Position numbers and translations under genes: made by a program. This document shows, piece by piece, positions 1-14,349 of a DNA stretch of 64,000 nt (position 1 is the first letter of the stretch; every line of letters starts with the position of its first letter). Source of the DNA: Rhizoctonia solani (Eukaryota; Basidiomycota; Agaricomycetes; Cantharellales; Ceratobasidiaceae); the NCBI RefSeq assembly GCF_016906535.1, contig NC_057372.1, positions 2,275,501-2,339,500 of the forward strand, read 5' to 3'. The notes beneath the pieces were generated by a model. The model searched no databases. It was not told where the DNA came from and saw only the letters and a list, made by a program, of their open reading frames with translations.

Positions 1-160
1 TTACCAGATGGTAGTTCTCAAGGCTCACCGTTGGGAATATGCCAATCGATAGCCTACAACTAAACACATGCGGTGCACTACGGCCACATGCCTCCAGCCA
101 TAAAATTCAACACACCTCAGCTTGAATGGTCTCCCTACACCATCCATATTCCTCGACAGG

Positions 161-1027
161 ATGCGTATGCTCTCGACATTTCTTGTGGGTCTAACATTTG
201 TTCTACTGGTTCTTTGTGCGACGGCTCCGGAAAGACAGGCGCTTCTTCAGAAGTGCAACTCTGGTAGTCCAGTATCTTGCACCTTCATATCACCCGTATG
301 TGGTTTCCGATAGGCTTCATGGTGCTTTACCTCCTGACACCTATAATCCATTCAAGAAAGCTGTTGGTACACACTCTCAACGTTCAATAATAGGAAACCC
401 ATTTTTCAACTGCCTCAGCACCCAACACGTCAAACACACAATATCCGGCTTCGCGACCGTCACTGACAGTTGGGGGGTATCGGTAGAACTCCGCACTACA
501 TGGGCATGAGAGCTTGGGATTCCAACTTCGGAGTTAGCGGTGACAACGATAGGCCACAGTCGGGAAGTTACCATGTCACAGAGTATTGAATTTGAGATTC
601 CACCCATTATGCAGGTGAGCTGATTCGTTTTATGCTCTGTCGAATTCACTTTCGACCTTTACAAATATTAACTACATAGACTGCACTCATTGGGGTAGCT
701 AAATTTCAAGGACTATGGGGAAGAATGCTCCTGCAACATCCTAACAACACAGTGCGAGTAAGCTCTCAGTACTACTGCGAAGCATTGATGCGTAGGTGAC
801 TTACTCTCTGCATTCTTGGCATCAACGTCACCGATATATATTACTTTCAGTACAACAGGGAACCCGTGGTTTTCCAGAGATGTGACTTAAGCTGCGACGA
901 GGACTGGCCACTTTGGAATACGACTGACCAACAGGCGATTTCTGGTGGATTAGCTATGTATATGCACCACTCACCTAGAGTTCTCTGGATCGTTGTCGCG
1001 TGCACATTATCGCTCATATGGGTCTAA
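161..1027 (+). pseudogene. Secreted or membrane-anchored protein, frame broken
   Basis: Unknown family. A start at 161 opens a signal peptide (MRMLSTFLVGLTFVLLVLCA) followed by a Cys/Ser segment. From about 270 the coding-like frame moves by one base, and an in-frame TGA lies at 507-509. Removing two likely introns (615-679 and 758-850) lets the downstream frame run through a hydrophilic region with an NNT glycosylation motif and a Cys-rich piece (RCDLSCDEDW). It ends in a hydrophobic C-terminal helix (VLWIVVACTLSLIWV) and a stop at 1025-1027. The whole therefore looks like a signal peptide, an ectodomain and a C-terminal anchor. The frame shift may be an assembly error. The TGA is a substitution-type break, so a decaying gene is possible. 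Splice sites and frame are seen; function is not known. Confidence 0.45.
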
Positions 1028-1719
1028 GCTAGGATACGTTGAAAACCATCGCCATTGATTGCTCGAACAGCGATCAATCAATAGACGCTGCACGAGTTTT
1101 CGCAGCCTCATGGCTACTGTGCACCGCGTTTTATGCACACTTTTTTCTTGGCGTCACATAGGGAGTGATGGTCATAGATGGCTCACCACACCTACTTTCG
1201 CCCTGTCGTTTAGATCCATGCTCCGCCCCACCCACCCAATTTGTTTATTACATGGATTTCCCATACATTGATACAATATAGTATACTTTTGAGTTTACAA
1301 TTTTCGAAGGAACACATGCACCATATAGATATGTCTTCGCTCTATTTTATATCACATTGTATGGATTGTATTATCTCTGATTGGTTTAGCTTTTGGATAT
1401 TTATGACAGTGTATAGCCAGTACTAGTATCCGTATGTATACTAACCGGCTGGGTCTGGATAATCTTTGGATCCTTGGTCGATCGAAAACGTGCTAAACTT
1501 AATAGCGAAGGTGCATATTTAGGTAACATAGCGGATGGGGAATTCGAGTATTGTTTTTGCACACCAAAATGATAGAATCAGTATATCAGCTGAGGCTCCT
1601 GATTGAGGGTCAGACGTCGATCAGCCAAACATAATTCTGTTTATGTTAGGCGCCGAGCCACAAATTTTAATTGTTGCACTCTTCCAAATCCTCCCCTCCC
1701 TTGGCGACCTTACCAGATC
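1028..1719. other. Gene-free stretch
   Basis: AT-rich intergenic DNA. Only short overlapping open frames without family resemblance or splice logic. No repeat or RNA gene was recognised. Confidence 0.5.
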
Positions 1720-2701
1720 ATGTACAAACGAATCAACAAACGTATCAGGAAAAAAGAAAAAGAGGAGGAGCTTGGCCTAGACGATGAAACCAAAGAAATA
1801 TTAGGAATGCAAGAAACCGATTCGGACGAGTCCGACTCAAGTGATGAGGAACAGTCTGACGAAGACTCGGTGGAATCTGATACTGACGAGGAGAGGTTGG
1901 AAGTTGGACGGACCCACAGAGAGCCTGAAATGTTTTCTGATAACAGAGAGTCTGATACTGAAGGTTCGAGCGGGGCCGAAACGGAAGACTTAGAGGTTGA
2001 AGACGAAGAAATGGCTGATGACAAACCTCCTATGACAGTATCCGACGCTCTTAGAGATCCCCTTTATTCGATACAGAAAGGCTCTGACGTGCAGGGATGT
2101 ATACTGTGCCCGGGAAAAGAACTCAAACATACTAAAATGGCGTTAGTTCATGTAGAGTCCTCAGTGAGTTGTTCCACGCATATGCATTATCTTAATTGAC
2201 ATAGTAGGGCAGTCGCACCTACGAAGGATGAAGCGATTTGCAACCTTGTCCGCACGTATAGGAGATGAAGAAGACGACCCGAGGCTATTAGTTGCCGCAT
2301 TGGATCAATCCGCGCGAATTGCCCCGAAAGAAACGACGATTAAAGTAGGGCCTCTGTTATTTCTCCTCAATGGTTTTAGTGACCTCTTTTAGGCCTCAAA
2401 CGATCCAAAAATATCTAAGAAAGAGCGTCGAATGGCCAAAAGAGAGCGCCGAAAGGAGCGCAGAGTTGTCAAACAGGCAGACGAGCAAGTCCAAGGAAAG
2501 ACAACCCCCAAGGCTCAACCGAAGACCGACCGCGTGTTGGAAAAGAAAATAGTAAACCGACATTCCGAGGCGATAGCCAAACACAAGGTATGTTCACATG
2601 CGAAGCACGATGTCATCCACCAATTAATCACGCGCTATCAGGCCAAATCCAAACATTCCAAATTACACAAATCGTCGAGAGCCAAAAATTCTGTCGTCTG
2701 A
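1720..2701 (+). CDS. Acidic/basic nuclear protein with U1-type zinc finger, probably nucleolar
   Basis: The first usable ATG is at 1720 (MYKRINKRIRKK); the open frame extends upstream without an ATG. Domains in order: a basic start; a long Asp/Glu/Ser block rich in SDE motifs (about residues 25-100), typical of CK2-phosphorylated nucleolar proteins; then a CILC pair followed by two histidines, spaced C-x2-C-x13-H-x5-H across the first intron, as in U1/matrin-type fingers; then a Lys/Arg-rich coiled segment with KKERRMAKRERRKERR; and a basic tail. Introns are about 2163-2207, 2349-2396 and 2588-2641; the last is a multiple of three, so the frame reads through it. Inferred role: RNA binding or ribosome biogenesis. 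I do not recognise the exact orthologue. It reads intact. Confidence 0.7.
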
Positions 2702-3309
2702 CCTTGGTCGTTATCTGCCATTCTGATTAGTACATTCTGCTTTACTCACATTAATTTATATTACTTCATGATCTACGACGACGAATCGTCTATCGAACGC
2801 TTGGAAAGTCAATGTTCGTAGGAAAGTTTCCGATCAAGTCATGGGGTCTGGGAACAAATTCGATCGCGATTGCTCATGATCTTTGATATTTCGTGGTAAC
2901 TTCTCCTCATTTTCCCGAAGTAGTAACTTTCATACGTTCGGGTATGGGCTAGCCGGCTTGGTACACATGGCGCTCACGTGCAACCGACACGATGCCTCAT
3001 CTAATTCAGTTCCAGAACCATTTTCGTTGCACAAACCCGACGGTTCTGATGACACTTCCCCTTAGCAGCTGACCGGCCGGACCCCTGTCCACATGAACGT
3101 GACCGTCCCGGACGCCTTCTCGAATCTTTAGACGGTTGAAGTCGCGATTACCGGCTAGACTTTCGTAAGAATCGTTGGACATATTTTTCAGCCCTTGAAG
3201 TTTGCATCAGCCTGTCGCTTCTGGTATATATACACACACACTCTCATTTCTATTCTTTACCTCTCAGCCAGTTCTTGAGTGGGTGTTTGATCACTTGAAT
3301 TAGTTTGGC
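2702..3309. other. Intergenic region with glucoamylase promoter
   Basis: Non-coding. It holds a CACGTG hexamer at 2975-2980 and the TATA/CA-repeat core promoter of the downstream glucoamylase. No other gene was seen. Confidence 0.5.
3225..3243 (+). promoter_or_regulatory. TATA box of the glucoamylase gene
   Basis: TATATATA at 3225-3232 followed by a short CA repeat, about 80 bases before the ATG at 3310. It is well placed for a fungal core promoter; the leader after it is pyrimidine rich. Confidence 0.6.
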
Positions 3310-5544
<2,235 letters not shown>

Positions 5545-5709
5545 ATGAAACCTGTGCCGCCCGAAGGCTGGTCTCTAATATAGTCAGCGCGCGCATTGTA
5601 TCCCCTCTCTCGATATAGATCAATTCTATCTTAGTTTTATTTGAAGATCTCTAGTGAAATGAATTGGTGCAAAGAAACACTACAGTTGAACAAATAATTT
5701 TGGTAATAT

Positions 5710-7268
5710 TTATCGTAAGCCAGCGATGACCTTGTCGGTCATAGCGATGAGCTAAAATATATCAGCTGAAGACCCGACCAAGCCAAGATTAACGAAACAT
5801 ACCTGGTGGATATCAGGGCGTTCACTCGGATCTACCTTCAAGCACGCATCAATCAAGCCAATTAGACCGGCACTCCATCTTCCCACAGCCTCTGGTGGGT
5901 GCTTGTACTTTCCGCCCATAACGGCCATAGCCATACTACCTCCCTGTTCCATCGTTTGCGTGGTTTCAAAGGGCGAATGGCCATACGCGAGGGCAAATAG
6001 CGTACATCCAAGGGACCAAATGTCGACGGCTTCGGTAAGAGTTGTCCCAGTCTTGACATCAAAAAGCTCGGGAGCACGATAAGGCATCGTAGATTGCTCT
6101 GCGGCAAGATCCTGGAGGAAATCAAAGAAATAAATTGTCGTCGAGACTAAGATATTGGTATAACTTACCTGCTGAACCAGGGCCTGGGAGCGATCTTCTA
6201 TCTTTATACGCGCACGGATGGTACTTCCAACTATTAGATATCAGATAATGAAGTGATAACAACGATGATGTTCGCTTACAGTCCATTAGAATAGGGGTCA
6301 CACCGTCGTCCGCATACATAACATTCCTAATTCAATTATATCAGAAACAAACTCATTTTATAAACGACACATCACTTACGCCGGTTTGATATCACGATGA
6401 GCATACGGAACAATAACGCCTTCGCCTTCTGGAACCCCCTGCTCTCCGGCCCGGGCTTCAATCTCCCCCAGTTCCGCATCACCATCAAACACCAATCGAC
6501 TATCATCTCCAACAGGGTCGCGGCTGCGTGGGGGAGCTGATCGGAGCGGCTGGGACGAATAGGAATATCCACCACCGTGTTCATCATCCGAGTCATCGCC
6601 GTGGTCGGCCTGAGGCAGAAGTGCAGCGTGGTGATCGTCTGCTTCATCGCCATGACCGGGGGCTGGGCTGGGTCGTCTAGGAGGAGCCCCGGATGATTGG
6701 TCACCGATGCGTGCGGGGGCGCGGTACGCGTGCATCGCCCGAACTGCGAGGCAAGTGCCACGGAATAGTTGCGCAAGCTCTAGTTCTCCAAAGTGGGTTC
6801 CAGCGAGCGAATGCGATGTGATGGCATCTTGTAGGTTTCCTCGTTGATAGAAGGGCAGAAATAGGTATACAATTTTCCCCTCATCATGATCCTGCACAAC
6901 TGCGGAATCTAGTATACGAATGATATTTGGGTGCCTGTAGATCATGTCAAGTTAAACAAACCTGTATAGTTATATTTGACATACCTGAAGCGCCTGTACG
7001 CCTCTACTTCTCTCATAGCTTCGCGGACTCCGTCCTCGCCCGTAGGGCACCTAATCTTCTTTAACGCAAACAACCGACCACTCGTCGCATCCTCGACAAG
7101 GTATACAAAGCTGAAACCCCCCTCCCCTAGCACTCTCTTTACCACAAAAGATCTACCATTGACTTTGATCGTAGCAGATTGTCGACACATACATGATGAC
7201 AACGCGAATACCGCGTCAGTCACCGTCTCGCGCAGCGAATCTACGACATGCAGTAAACTTCCAGCCAT
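5710..7268 (-). CDS. Serine/threonine kinase of the STK16/NAK family
   Basis: Six or so exons, start codon at 7266-7268 and stop at 5710-5712. The glycine-rich loop is VLGEGGFSFVYLVED, the catalytic lysine sits in LFALKKIRCP, then HPNIIRILD, catalytic loop AHRDIKPAN, DFGS (split by an intron) and activation-segment end MPYRAPELFDV, followed by DIWSLGCTLFALAYG. These are STK16 (human MPSK1) / yeast Env7-type features; that family acts at Golgi or vacuole membranes. A CMC pair near residue 28 stands where STK16 has its palmitoylated cysteines, but there is no Gly2 for myristoylation. Between helix E and the HRD motif lies a Pro/Asp/His-rich insert of about 100 residues. All splice junctions are in phase. 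Confidence 0.9.
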
Positions 7269-8163
7269 GGTTTGGAGCTAAAATAAATGGAGGGATCAGA
7301 TACCGTGAGCTTGCAGGGTTGATTTATAAGGTACGGCATACCTTGATGGGGTCGTAAATGGGCAGTGTTGACAATGATAGCTGTGGGCAGATATGGCTGT
7401 ACCAATTGACCCGAGCTCGATGGAGATAATTTTATCTGTTTTATGCTGTAGCTATACTAGCTCCACGATGGCAGAAATGAGGTCATTTTAGTTGCATATA
7501 CACTCGTTGAAACCGATGATGTGCGTACGGGGGTGGACAAAAGTAAGTTGCTAAGCGCCAGTGTGATCGGTCAATGACAAACAAATAACACATATATATA
7601 ATCAAGGCACCAGCAAACTATGTACATGTTATTTACTAGTCGTTTATAGTCATCACAACGCATACCGGGACTCGAGTATAAGGCTGCAAAATATTCCCCC
7701 CATTGGCCTATGGTCTGTGAGACCCTAAACATTTGCTCATCGTGGGCCTTGTAGCACATCGGGAGCTCTGCTGCTCATGGTCGAATGGTTATGATTTGCC
7801 AAAGATCCCATTAGCTTTACTCATATGTATATAAAGTCCTCCAAAGACGTTCGGCTACGTGCCCACGCGCTCTGGTGACGTTGAATAACGTGGTCGTTGA
7901 CTCGGATTCCATACAAACATCTAGCCGATTTCCACTTGGTCGAATCAGCATTAATTTGCTTCGATATACGGCACCGACACACATCACTGACTCACCTGGC
8001 GGGGTCGACATTATTGTGGCGACACACAGCCTCAAAGGTGGCCAAGGCCCCCGGTCGTGGTATTTGACACACGGGCGCTTTCCCCAAATAATACCTATAT
8101 AAAACTCTGGTACCTGGTTAATTCACCACCGTATTCCCCAAAACGTGCTTCGACTCAGCAGAG
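7269..8163. other. Divergent intergenic region
   Basis: Shared upstream region of the minus-strand kinase and plus-strand AAA ATPase copy 1. No convincing coding frame. It holds the ATPase TATA box near 8095; nothing else was seen. Confidence 0.5.
8095..8104 (+). promoter_or_regulatory. TATA box of AAA ATPase copy 1
   Basis: CTATATAAAA lies about 60 bases upstream of the ATG at 8164. The paralogue at 55292 has TATAAA at 55217-55222, at a similar distance. Confidence 0.5.
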
Positions 8164-11100
8164 ATGGCTGACCACGCCCGGCCACCTTGGTATAACACTC
8201 CTCTCTCGTCTCCAGTTGTATTAAACCTCTACACATTATGCGTGGTGATTATTACTGCAACACTTGCTATCTGGGGTCCACATATCTTGTCTGCTGTAAT
8301 CGAGCGTGCCAAAGAGGCGGTATCTTCCAAGACAGAAGACGAAAACACCGACTCGACAACTAATGAAGAAAAGGATAAGGAAGAAAAGAAGTCTGACGAA
8401 CCCGCGAAAAAATGGAAACGCAAGAATCAAGTCTGGTAAGTAGCTTTTCTAATTTTCGTTCCACTAATTTGGCGTTATAACTGAGGTTCATTGTCAGGGA
8501 TTATGGCTGGGAAGATGTTGACCGACCCAAAAACACGGATGAAGATGATGCAAATATGTTGTTTTTCGCAATTAATCGTTCCTGGGGACGTAATAGCGAT
8601 AGTACGCGAGCTAGTTACTTCCATTTTATTACGATACAATTGACGCGCCCCTTCATTTGTAGCACGCGATGATCACTTGTGGATACAGATCAATAGCCCA
8701 CCATTGGCCGAACTTCTAAGGTGTGGTAGCAGGGTTCAAGACCATAACCCAAACACTAACACCTAATCGATGTAGATTCGAGTTTAAACATGTCGAGGGT
8801 CTTCTAGAAGACAAGCCAGGAATTGACGCTCGCGAATTGTACACGGGTCGTGAGCGCCTTGCTGAACTTGCAGCGCAAGCTCCCCCTGAAGAGGAAAGCA
8901 AAGAGGAAACGCCCGAAAAAGATGATAAATCTGAAGAGAAAAAGGATAAAAAAGAAGAGGCTACTCAATCTGCTACCAAAGACACGGAGGGTGAAGATCA
9001 AGCAAGCAAGGATACCGATAATGACAAGGTGAAAAAGGAGGACGACCGCCCTCTACGTGACGTTTTCTCGGACGACCAGAGCCCAAACGTACCCGATCTC
9101 TCCAAAGCAGAATACGATCAAGCACTTCGCGAGCTCAATGTGCTGTATGAATTCATGCTCACTGAGTTCAAGAAGATAGACACCCGACTCGAAAAGCTCA
9201 AGGTTGATGGTATGATCTCTTGGCGTTTGCTCTGGACGTTCTTTAAGCATGGCAACGTATTGAAACTATCCATGCTTCGAGTGGGGAAAAGGTCTGCTTT
9301 GTCATGGAAAACTGGGCTTATACTACTGACGATGAGAGCAAAATGTAAGGACCTCGACTCCGCTCGAGATGACAAACTTAAACATATATGCAGGGTCTTT
9401 GAGGTTCGCGGAAGATGGCTTGAATGGACCGGATTCCGGTTTGCAGAGCAAAGAATAATTCGTCAGGTCGCGGAGTTTACGGTCAGAATCGTTTGTATGC
9501 GCATATGTCAACTGTTGTTGAGCTTGTAAACAGGGCTTGAAAAAGGCGGCACAACTCCCAGTCAGGCATCTCTCGGATGAGATGCTCAAAACTTTGATAA
9601 GTATGTCATACCCTTATTTTGTAGAGTATCTCCTTCTCACAAAGACTACGCCAGCTCGTGGCCGGATTTACAACAAAGTCAGTACTGCACCTTTGATCCA
9701 TTATAAACCAGTATGATTTGATGCTATATAGTATGCCGGTGTTCATCATCTCAACTACAACTCGAATATTATCCAAATGACACCTATGGGACCTAACAAA
9801 ACTCGGGCTGAGGGGCGTTTGATGGTTGACACTGCTTCCTTCCGCCGTATCAATCCTAATTCCGACCGATGGGAATAGTGAGTTTTGCCGAAACAACTCA
9901 GCAAATTGGCTTGCTTATATCCTTAAAGTGATGATCCTCGTTATTTCTCAGCTGAGAAGGCACAAAATGACGGAGCAGCGTCAGCTAGTTGGCGCACTAC
10001 ACTGGAGGATGATGACGAAGATATTGCCCTTCTACCTCCAACATTGCACGGCTGGTCCTTCGTTGCCAAGAAATGGGGAGAGATCTTGGTTGAGCATCTA
10101 AGCCCTGTTCCCTTCCAACCCCATATCTTCAATCACCTGGTGCTACGTGACGATTACAAGAATCTAATTCGCAGTCTTGTCGATGCTCATGCGGGAAAGG
10201 GGGACGCAGCACTTCTCACAGACGTCGTTACTGGAAAAGGTGGAGGGCTCGTTATCGTCTGCACGGAAAACCGGGTACTGGAAAGACTCTGACTGCCGAG
10301 GCGGTATCCGAGCACTTGGAGGTGCCTATATTCCTCAAATACGAACTATGGGTAATCTGACAATTTCTCTTAGCGGCCATTATATAGTGTCTCCTCAGGC
10401 GAACTTGGAGTTGCTGCCTCTGAACTAGAAACGAAGCTACGCGATACCCTTGATGTAAGATGTGCGGTTCATACCTTCCTATCGAAGCTCATTCTGGTTT
10501 TAACAGGTCGCGACTCTATGGAAAGCGGTATTACTGATTGACGAGGTTCGGATCATATTCTTCTGCATTTCATACATTTTTCTGATTGTGGCCGTTATCA
10601 GGCCGACGTGTTCTGGAAGCACGATCCAATCACGAGCTCCAGCGTAATGCCCTCGTCAGCGTTTTCCTGCGTGTTCTGGAGTACCATTCTGGAGGTGCGT
10701 CTTCAATAGCGTTGGCCCTATCTACTGGCTGAAACGACGTTTTCATCAAGTGCTGATCCTGACCACCAACCGTATCCGGTCTTTCGATGATGCGTTCCTA
10801 TCGTAAGTTCAATTGAGTACTGATAGGAATTGTAGCTGATAGCGCTTCGGTAGGCGGTTCTCTGTCGCGCTTCGATATCCCGATCTTGATAGGGAATCAC
10901 GCAAGGTCCTTTGGTCCAAGGTGGGTACTCCATCATTGATTTCAATGAAATGGGGTTGTAATGACAGCTCGCAGTTCTTACTTCTGGCGGGTGCCTCGGT
11001 TGAGGGCAACAAGTCGACTTCTTCACTCAAGGCTATCGCCCCGAGCGTCACGGAAGGCATGGATACTGAAGGAATTAGTACCCCGCGCCACTTCTCTCTA

Positions 11101-11376
11101 ACGGATATCAACAAACTATCTCTAAAGAACTTAAATGGTCGTGTGATTAAGCAGTCCGTGCGTACCGCACAAGCATTAGCCGTATCGGCCGGCGAACAAC
11201 TTAGCATGTCTCATGTGAGTCCGATCAACGGTACCTTATTCATCGCATGTACTGATGACGTGCATCAGGTTGAGACTGTACTAAGGGTCTCCGATCAATT
11301 CGCGGAAGATTGGAAAGAACTGGAGTTTGGCGATACTCCAGGCAACGAGTCGGGCCAGAAGAACATGTACGCTTAA
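8164..11376 (+). CDS. Membrane-anchored AAA ATPase, copy 1 (frame breaks)
   Basis: Paralogue of the gene at 55292-58461. The N-terminus has one hydrophobic helix (LYTLCVVIITATLAIWG), then a Lys/Glu-rich stretch, and a middle domain like DUF7025 (SWRLLWTFF, RWLEWTGFRF, EGRLMVDTASFRRINP). The AAA module follows: LVDAHAGKGDAALLTDVVTG, Walker A GKPGTGKT, Walker B VLLIDEADVF, sensor LTTNRIRSFD, and a lid with NLNGRVIKQSVRTAQALAVS. Relative to copy 2, one base appears to be missing at about 9251 (GG), 10258 (inside the strand before Walker A) and 10613 (between the Walker B Asp and ARS). Introns and stop (11374-11376) are otherwise conserved. It is either a recently dead copy or, more likely given the window-wide pattern, mis-assembled homopolymers. 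Substrate unknown. Confidence 0.82.
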
Positions 11377-11542
11377 TTACTCACATTTGCTATACTGTAT
11401 TTCAGGGTAGTAGCCGTCGAATGTGGGGCATTTTGAACCCCCCGGCCTTCTAACTTTAACATTTCTAAATCCGAGCATGTACCAGTACAATATCCGACTA
11501 GTCTATATATCGTATATTTGAACCAAGAGGCTGTTCCACTAT

Positions 11543-14349
11543 TTAATTGACAAAACCTTGCACGTTCTCAAGTCCAGCGATCACCTTTTTGCTTGGTTCA
11601 ATCAGTAGTCTGTATGAACTTGAAATACGAGCGAGGGTGGATTCGAGTTCTTCAAATGGTCCATATTCAGATTGACACTCGAGTACGTTCGGAGGCAATG
11701 TACCATTGACGAAATAAGCCAAGTTTGCCGGTATCATACATAGTGAAGGGAACCTAATGCCATGCTGCAGCGTGTGGGACATAAATCCGGTCTTTGCGAT
11801 ATGGAGAAAAGGGAACGTACCCCAGGAGAATTTACATTAATCAAATGTGAAGAATTTCCCAATAGTTTATGAACGAGTTGGGCGCTTGACAAAGGTGTGA
11901 TAATGTAACTCAAAGTCCATAATTACTTTTTCCGAATTGTGTCGAGCGTGGTAGGTAGACTTCTTGGTGAGGTTTCCCGTTTACGCGAACGCTTACTCGA
12001 GGGTCTAGGTTGATCCGTATGTGCTTCGTTCCAGACACAACGACCACTGGGTTGGCCAGTGTTTTGTTAAATGGACTAGTGAACTTGTCAACGCTATCAA
12101 CGGGCCAAAATTGGCAGCCTCTATCAATATCTGTGGTCCCGGGGCTTCCCCTAAAGTAACGGGATATTCCCTCAATACGATTCAGAATGTTTCGTGCCAG
12201 AGATTGAGGCGTGGGAAACGATGTTGTCCCGTTAAACCGCGGGGAATCGGCGCAGGTAATTGCATACCGAGACAGCTCTGCCTTATCTAAAGCATCCCGA
12301 GAGAGCCCAGGTAAAAACCTAACAACAGCGAAAATTAGCTCGGCAAACGGCGAAGGGATGGCGGGAGAACTTCATTCACCTGTTCAATAGTGGGGCTGGA
12401 TCACCTTCCATTGCACTTTGCAGTTGTAACGCAAAACTTGACCATGTGGCTGGAGACAATAATGCATTATACAGGCCAGCTGTATGTCTGAATTGGCAAT
12501 CAAACTAAGATGGGCAACAAGCCGCAGACTCACATCTGATGGCCCCCAGTGTCAAATAAGCCGGTACAATGCTATTAGGTGATGCTAACGGCCTCGATGT
12601 ACTTGCGAAGGGGGCCCGCGGACTTATGACATTGCGCAATTCTATAACGCGTGGGCCCGGCCTAGATTCCCCGATACCGTGGTATTGGTCAGTACGGATT
12701 CAACCTACGGCATGGTCTCAATTCGCACCTTGATACAAGAATTCAAGAACCAACTGTATGTTTTATCAGCATCGTGCACCCAATTATCCATTCACATATG
12801 CGAGTATTGAGTGGCATAAAGCACAGGGTTGGCAATACCCTTTATCATGCTTCAACCGATACGATCCTGGAACTTAGCGAAGACCAGTCAGTCAAATCAA
12901 CTAATAATCAAAAGGCTAATACCAGACTTGTATATTAAACAAGTACATCCCAAGGATTGATCCATATGATTGCCCCCAGTAGTTTCCACAATACGCACAG
13001 TAAGCACACATTGACGACGATACAGGTGTACTTACATTGGAGCACCTAGGCCATCAAAAACAGTTGCCATAAAGTCGATGTCGCATGCAACTGATGACGT
13101 ACTCATGTGTTTCATTGCAATACCTCCATCAGCCATGTTCTCAGCACATAGTTTCGCTTGAGTTTTGAACAGACCCATAGCTTGCCGTTGCTGTCCAATG
13201 ATATGGTAGAATGCGTTTAGATCGTTTGTTGCATTCAGAGGTTGAGTATACCCTACTGTAATTCAAAAACCGAAATATCCCTCGGTTAGCCTTGGTTGGA
13301 GATATAAAACAACTGTACATAAACATACCGGTATTCCTGTAATATTAATCTTTGGCTTCTCGAGACGCAAAACATTTCACAATGAGTCTGAAAATCTATG
13401 ATCAGAGCCAATGCCGGCAGGAATGTTGCTTGTGCCGAAAATCGGCTTACATAGTTTCTCCGACGCCTGCTCGGCCATATGTCTCAGACCGGTCAAGGTG
13501 ACCATGTGCAACAACACTGCCCACATACCGCGAGGATCAAATGCAACTATGTCGAAGTGTCCCCCAAATATACTTGTAGCCATAGAATCTCCGAGCTTGG
13601 TTACTAGCACCTTGCCAGGAGCACCAGGAGCACCTGCCAATATTGGTATACCAAGTATCGAACGAAGACTAATCCGAAAACATACCGGGGCTAACAAATA
13701 CTGAACCTTGGTGCAAGTTGGGATCCGCCTTATGTTTAGCTAATGGGATAATCGCAGTACCTGCACTTGGGTCGAAGTAGTCCAATGGAACACTGGTGCG
13801 TTGATGTGTATGGTTTCAGTTGCTATACGTGTAATGGACATGTAGTTTTCGTGCACAATACTTCCGCATTCGGCTCTTATATTATCTGTTTCTATGCATT
13901 TGTGCCATTCTACATCCGCAACAGGTCGAGAGGGTACCGAAACATTTGCCTTGTATAAATCAATTATGTCAAGCACCCAGCGAACAAATGACACGCACTA
14001 GACGACCATTTAACCTCGCTCCACGCGTAAAAGACCCGAGCTCATTAGTGGTGTTTAATAAATTGCTCATGTTTCCACTTTCAAGGGGTCGATGAATCTA
14101 AAGCCGAAACGAGACAAAATTACACCCTGCTTTATAAGTTTTGTTGGTGATGAGAAGATGATCTTACCCTTTAGGCCTGACAAACACCCACATGGCATCA
14201 TCCAGATATAAACTTAGTGATATTACCAACCGGACCAGCGTAACTGGTTGTCTTGGGAGAGAAGTTTGATTAGTATAAATATATACTAGCTTGGTAAATG
14301 TGCACACCAAGGCCAAGAAAGGCATAGCAATCACAATCAGAGCATGCAT
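11543..14349 (-). pseudogene. TAP-like alpha/beta hydrolase (peptidase S33 type), degraded
   Basis: Read on the minus strand the family order is clear: N-terminal membrane anchor (MHALIVIAMPFLALVCTF), VEWHKCIETDN, VPLDYFDPSAG, oxyanion segment SPGGAPGAPG, GGHFDIVAFDPRG, the nucleophile elbow WGQSYGSILG, the lid, then the C-terminal TAP domain with ITCADSPRF, FWPVDSVDKFTSPFN and ITPLSSAQLVHKLLGNSSHL, ending at 11543. Such proteins are secreted or anchored aminopeptidases or hydrolases. Several breaks are seen. The intron starting GTAAGTACAC (about 13029) has no AG before the WGQSYG exon. In-frame TGAs interrupt the segment after DRIG (about 12869) and just before MDNWVHDADK (about 12804). Extra phase shifts occur in the 5' exons. 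The substitution-type stops make a real pseudogene likely. Confidence 0.75.

Noticed and set aside
1710..2024. Ser-rich 104-codon frame, minus strand
   Set aside because: Mirror of the acidic SDE-rich coding region on the plus strand; antisense of GA-rich codons always gives Ser/Leu-rich frames.
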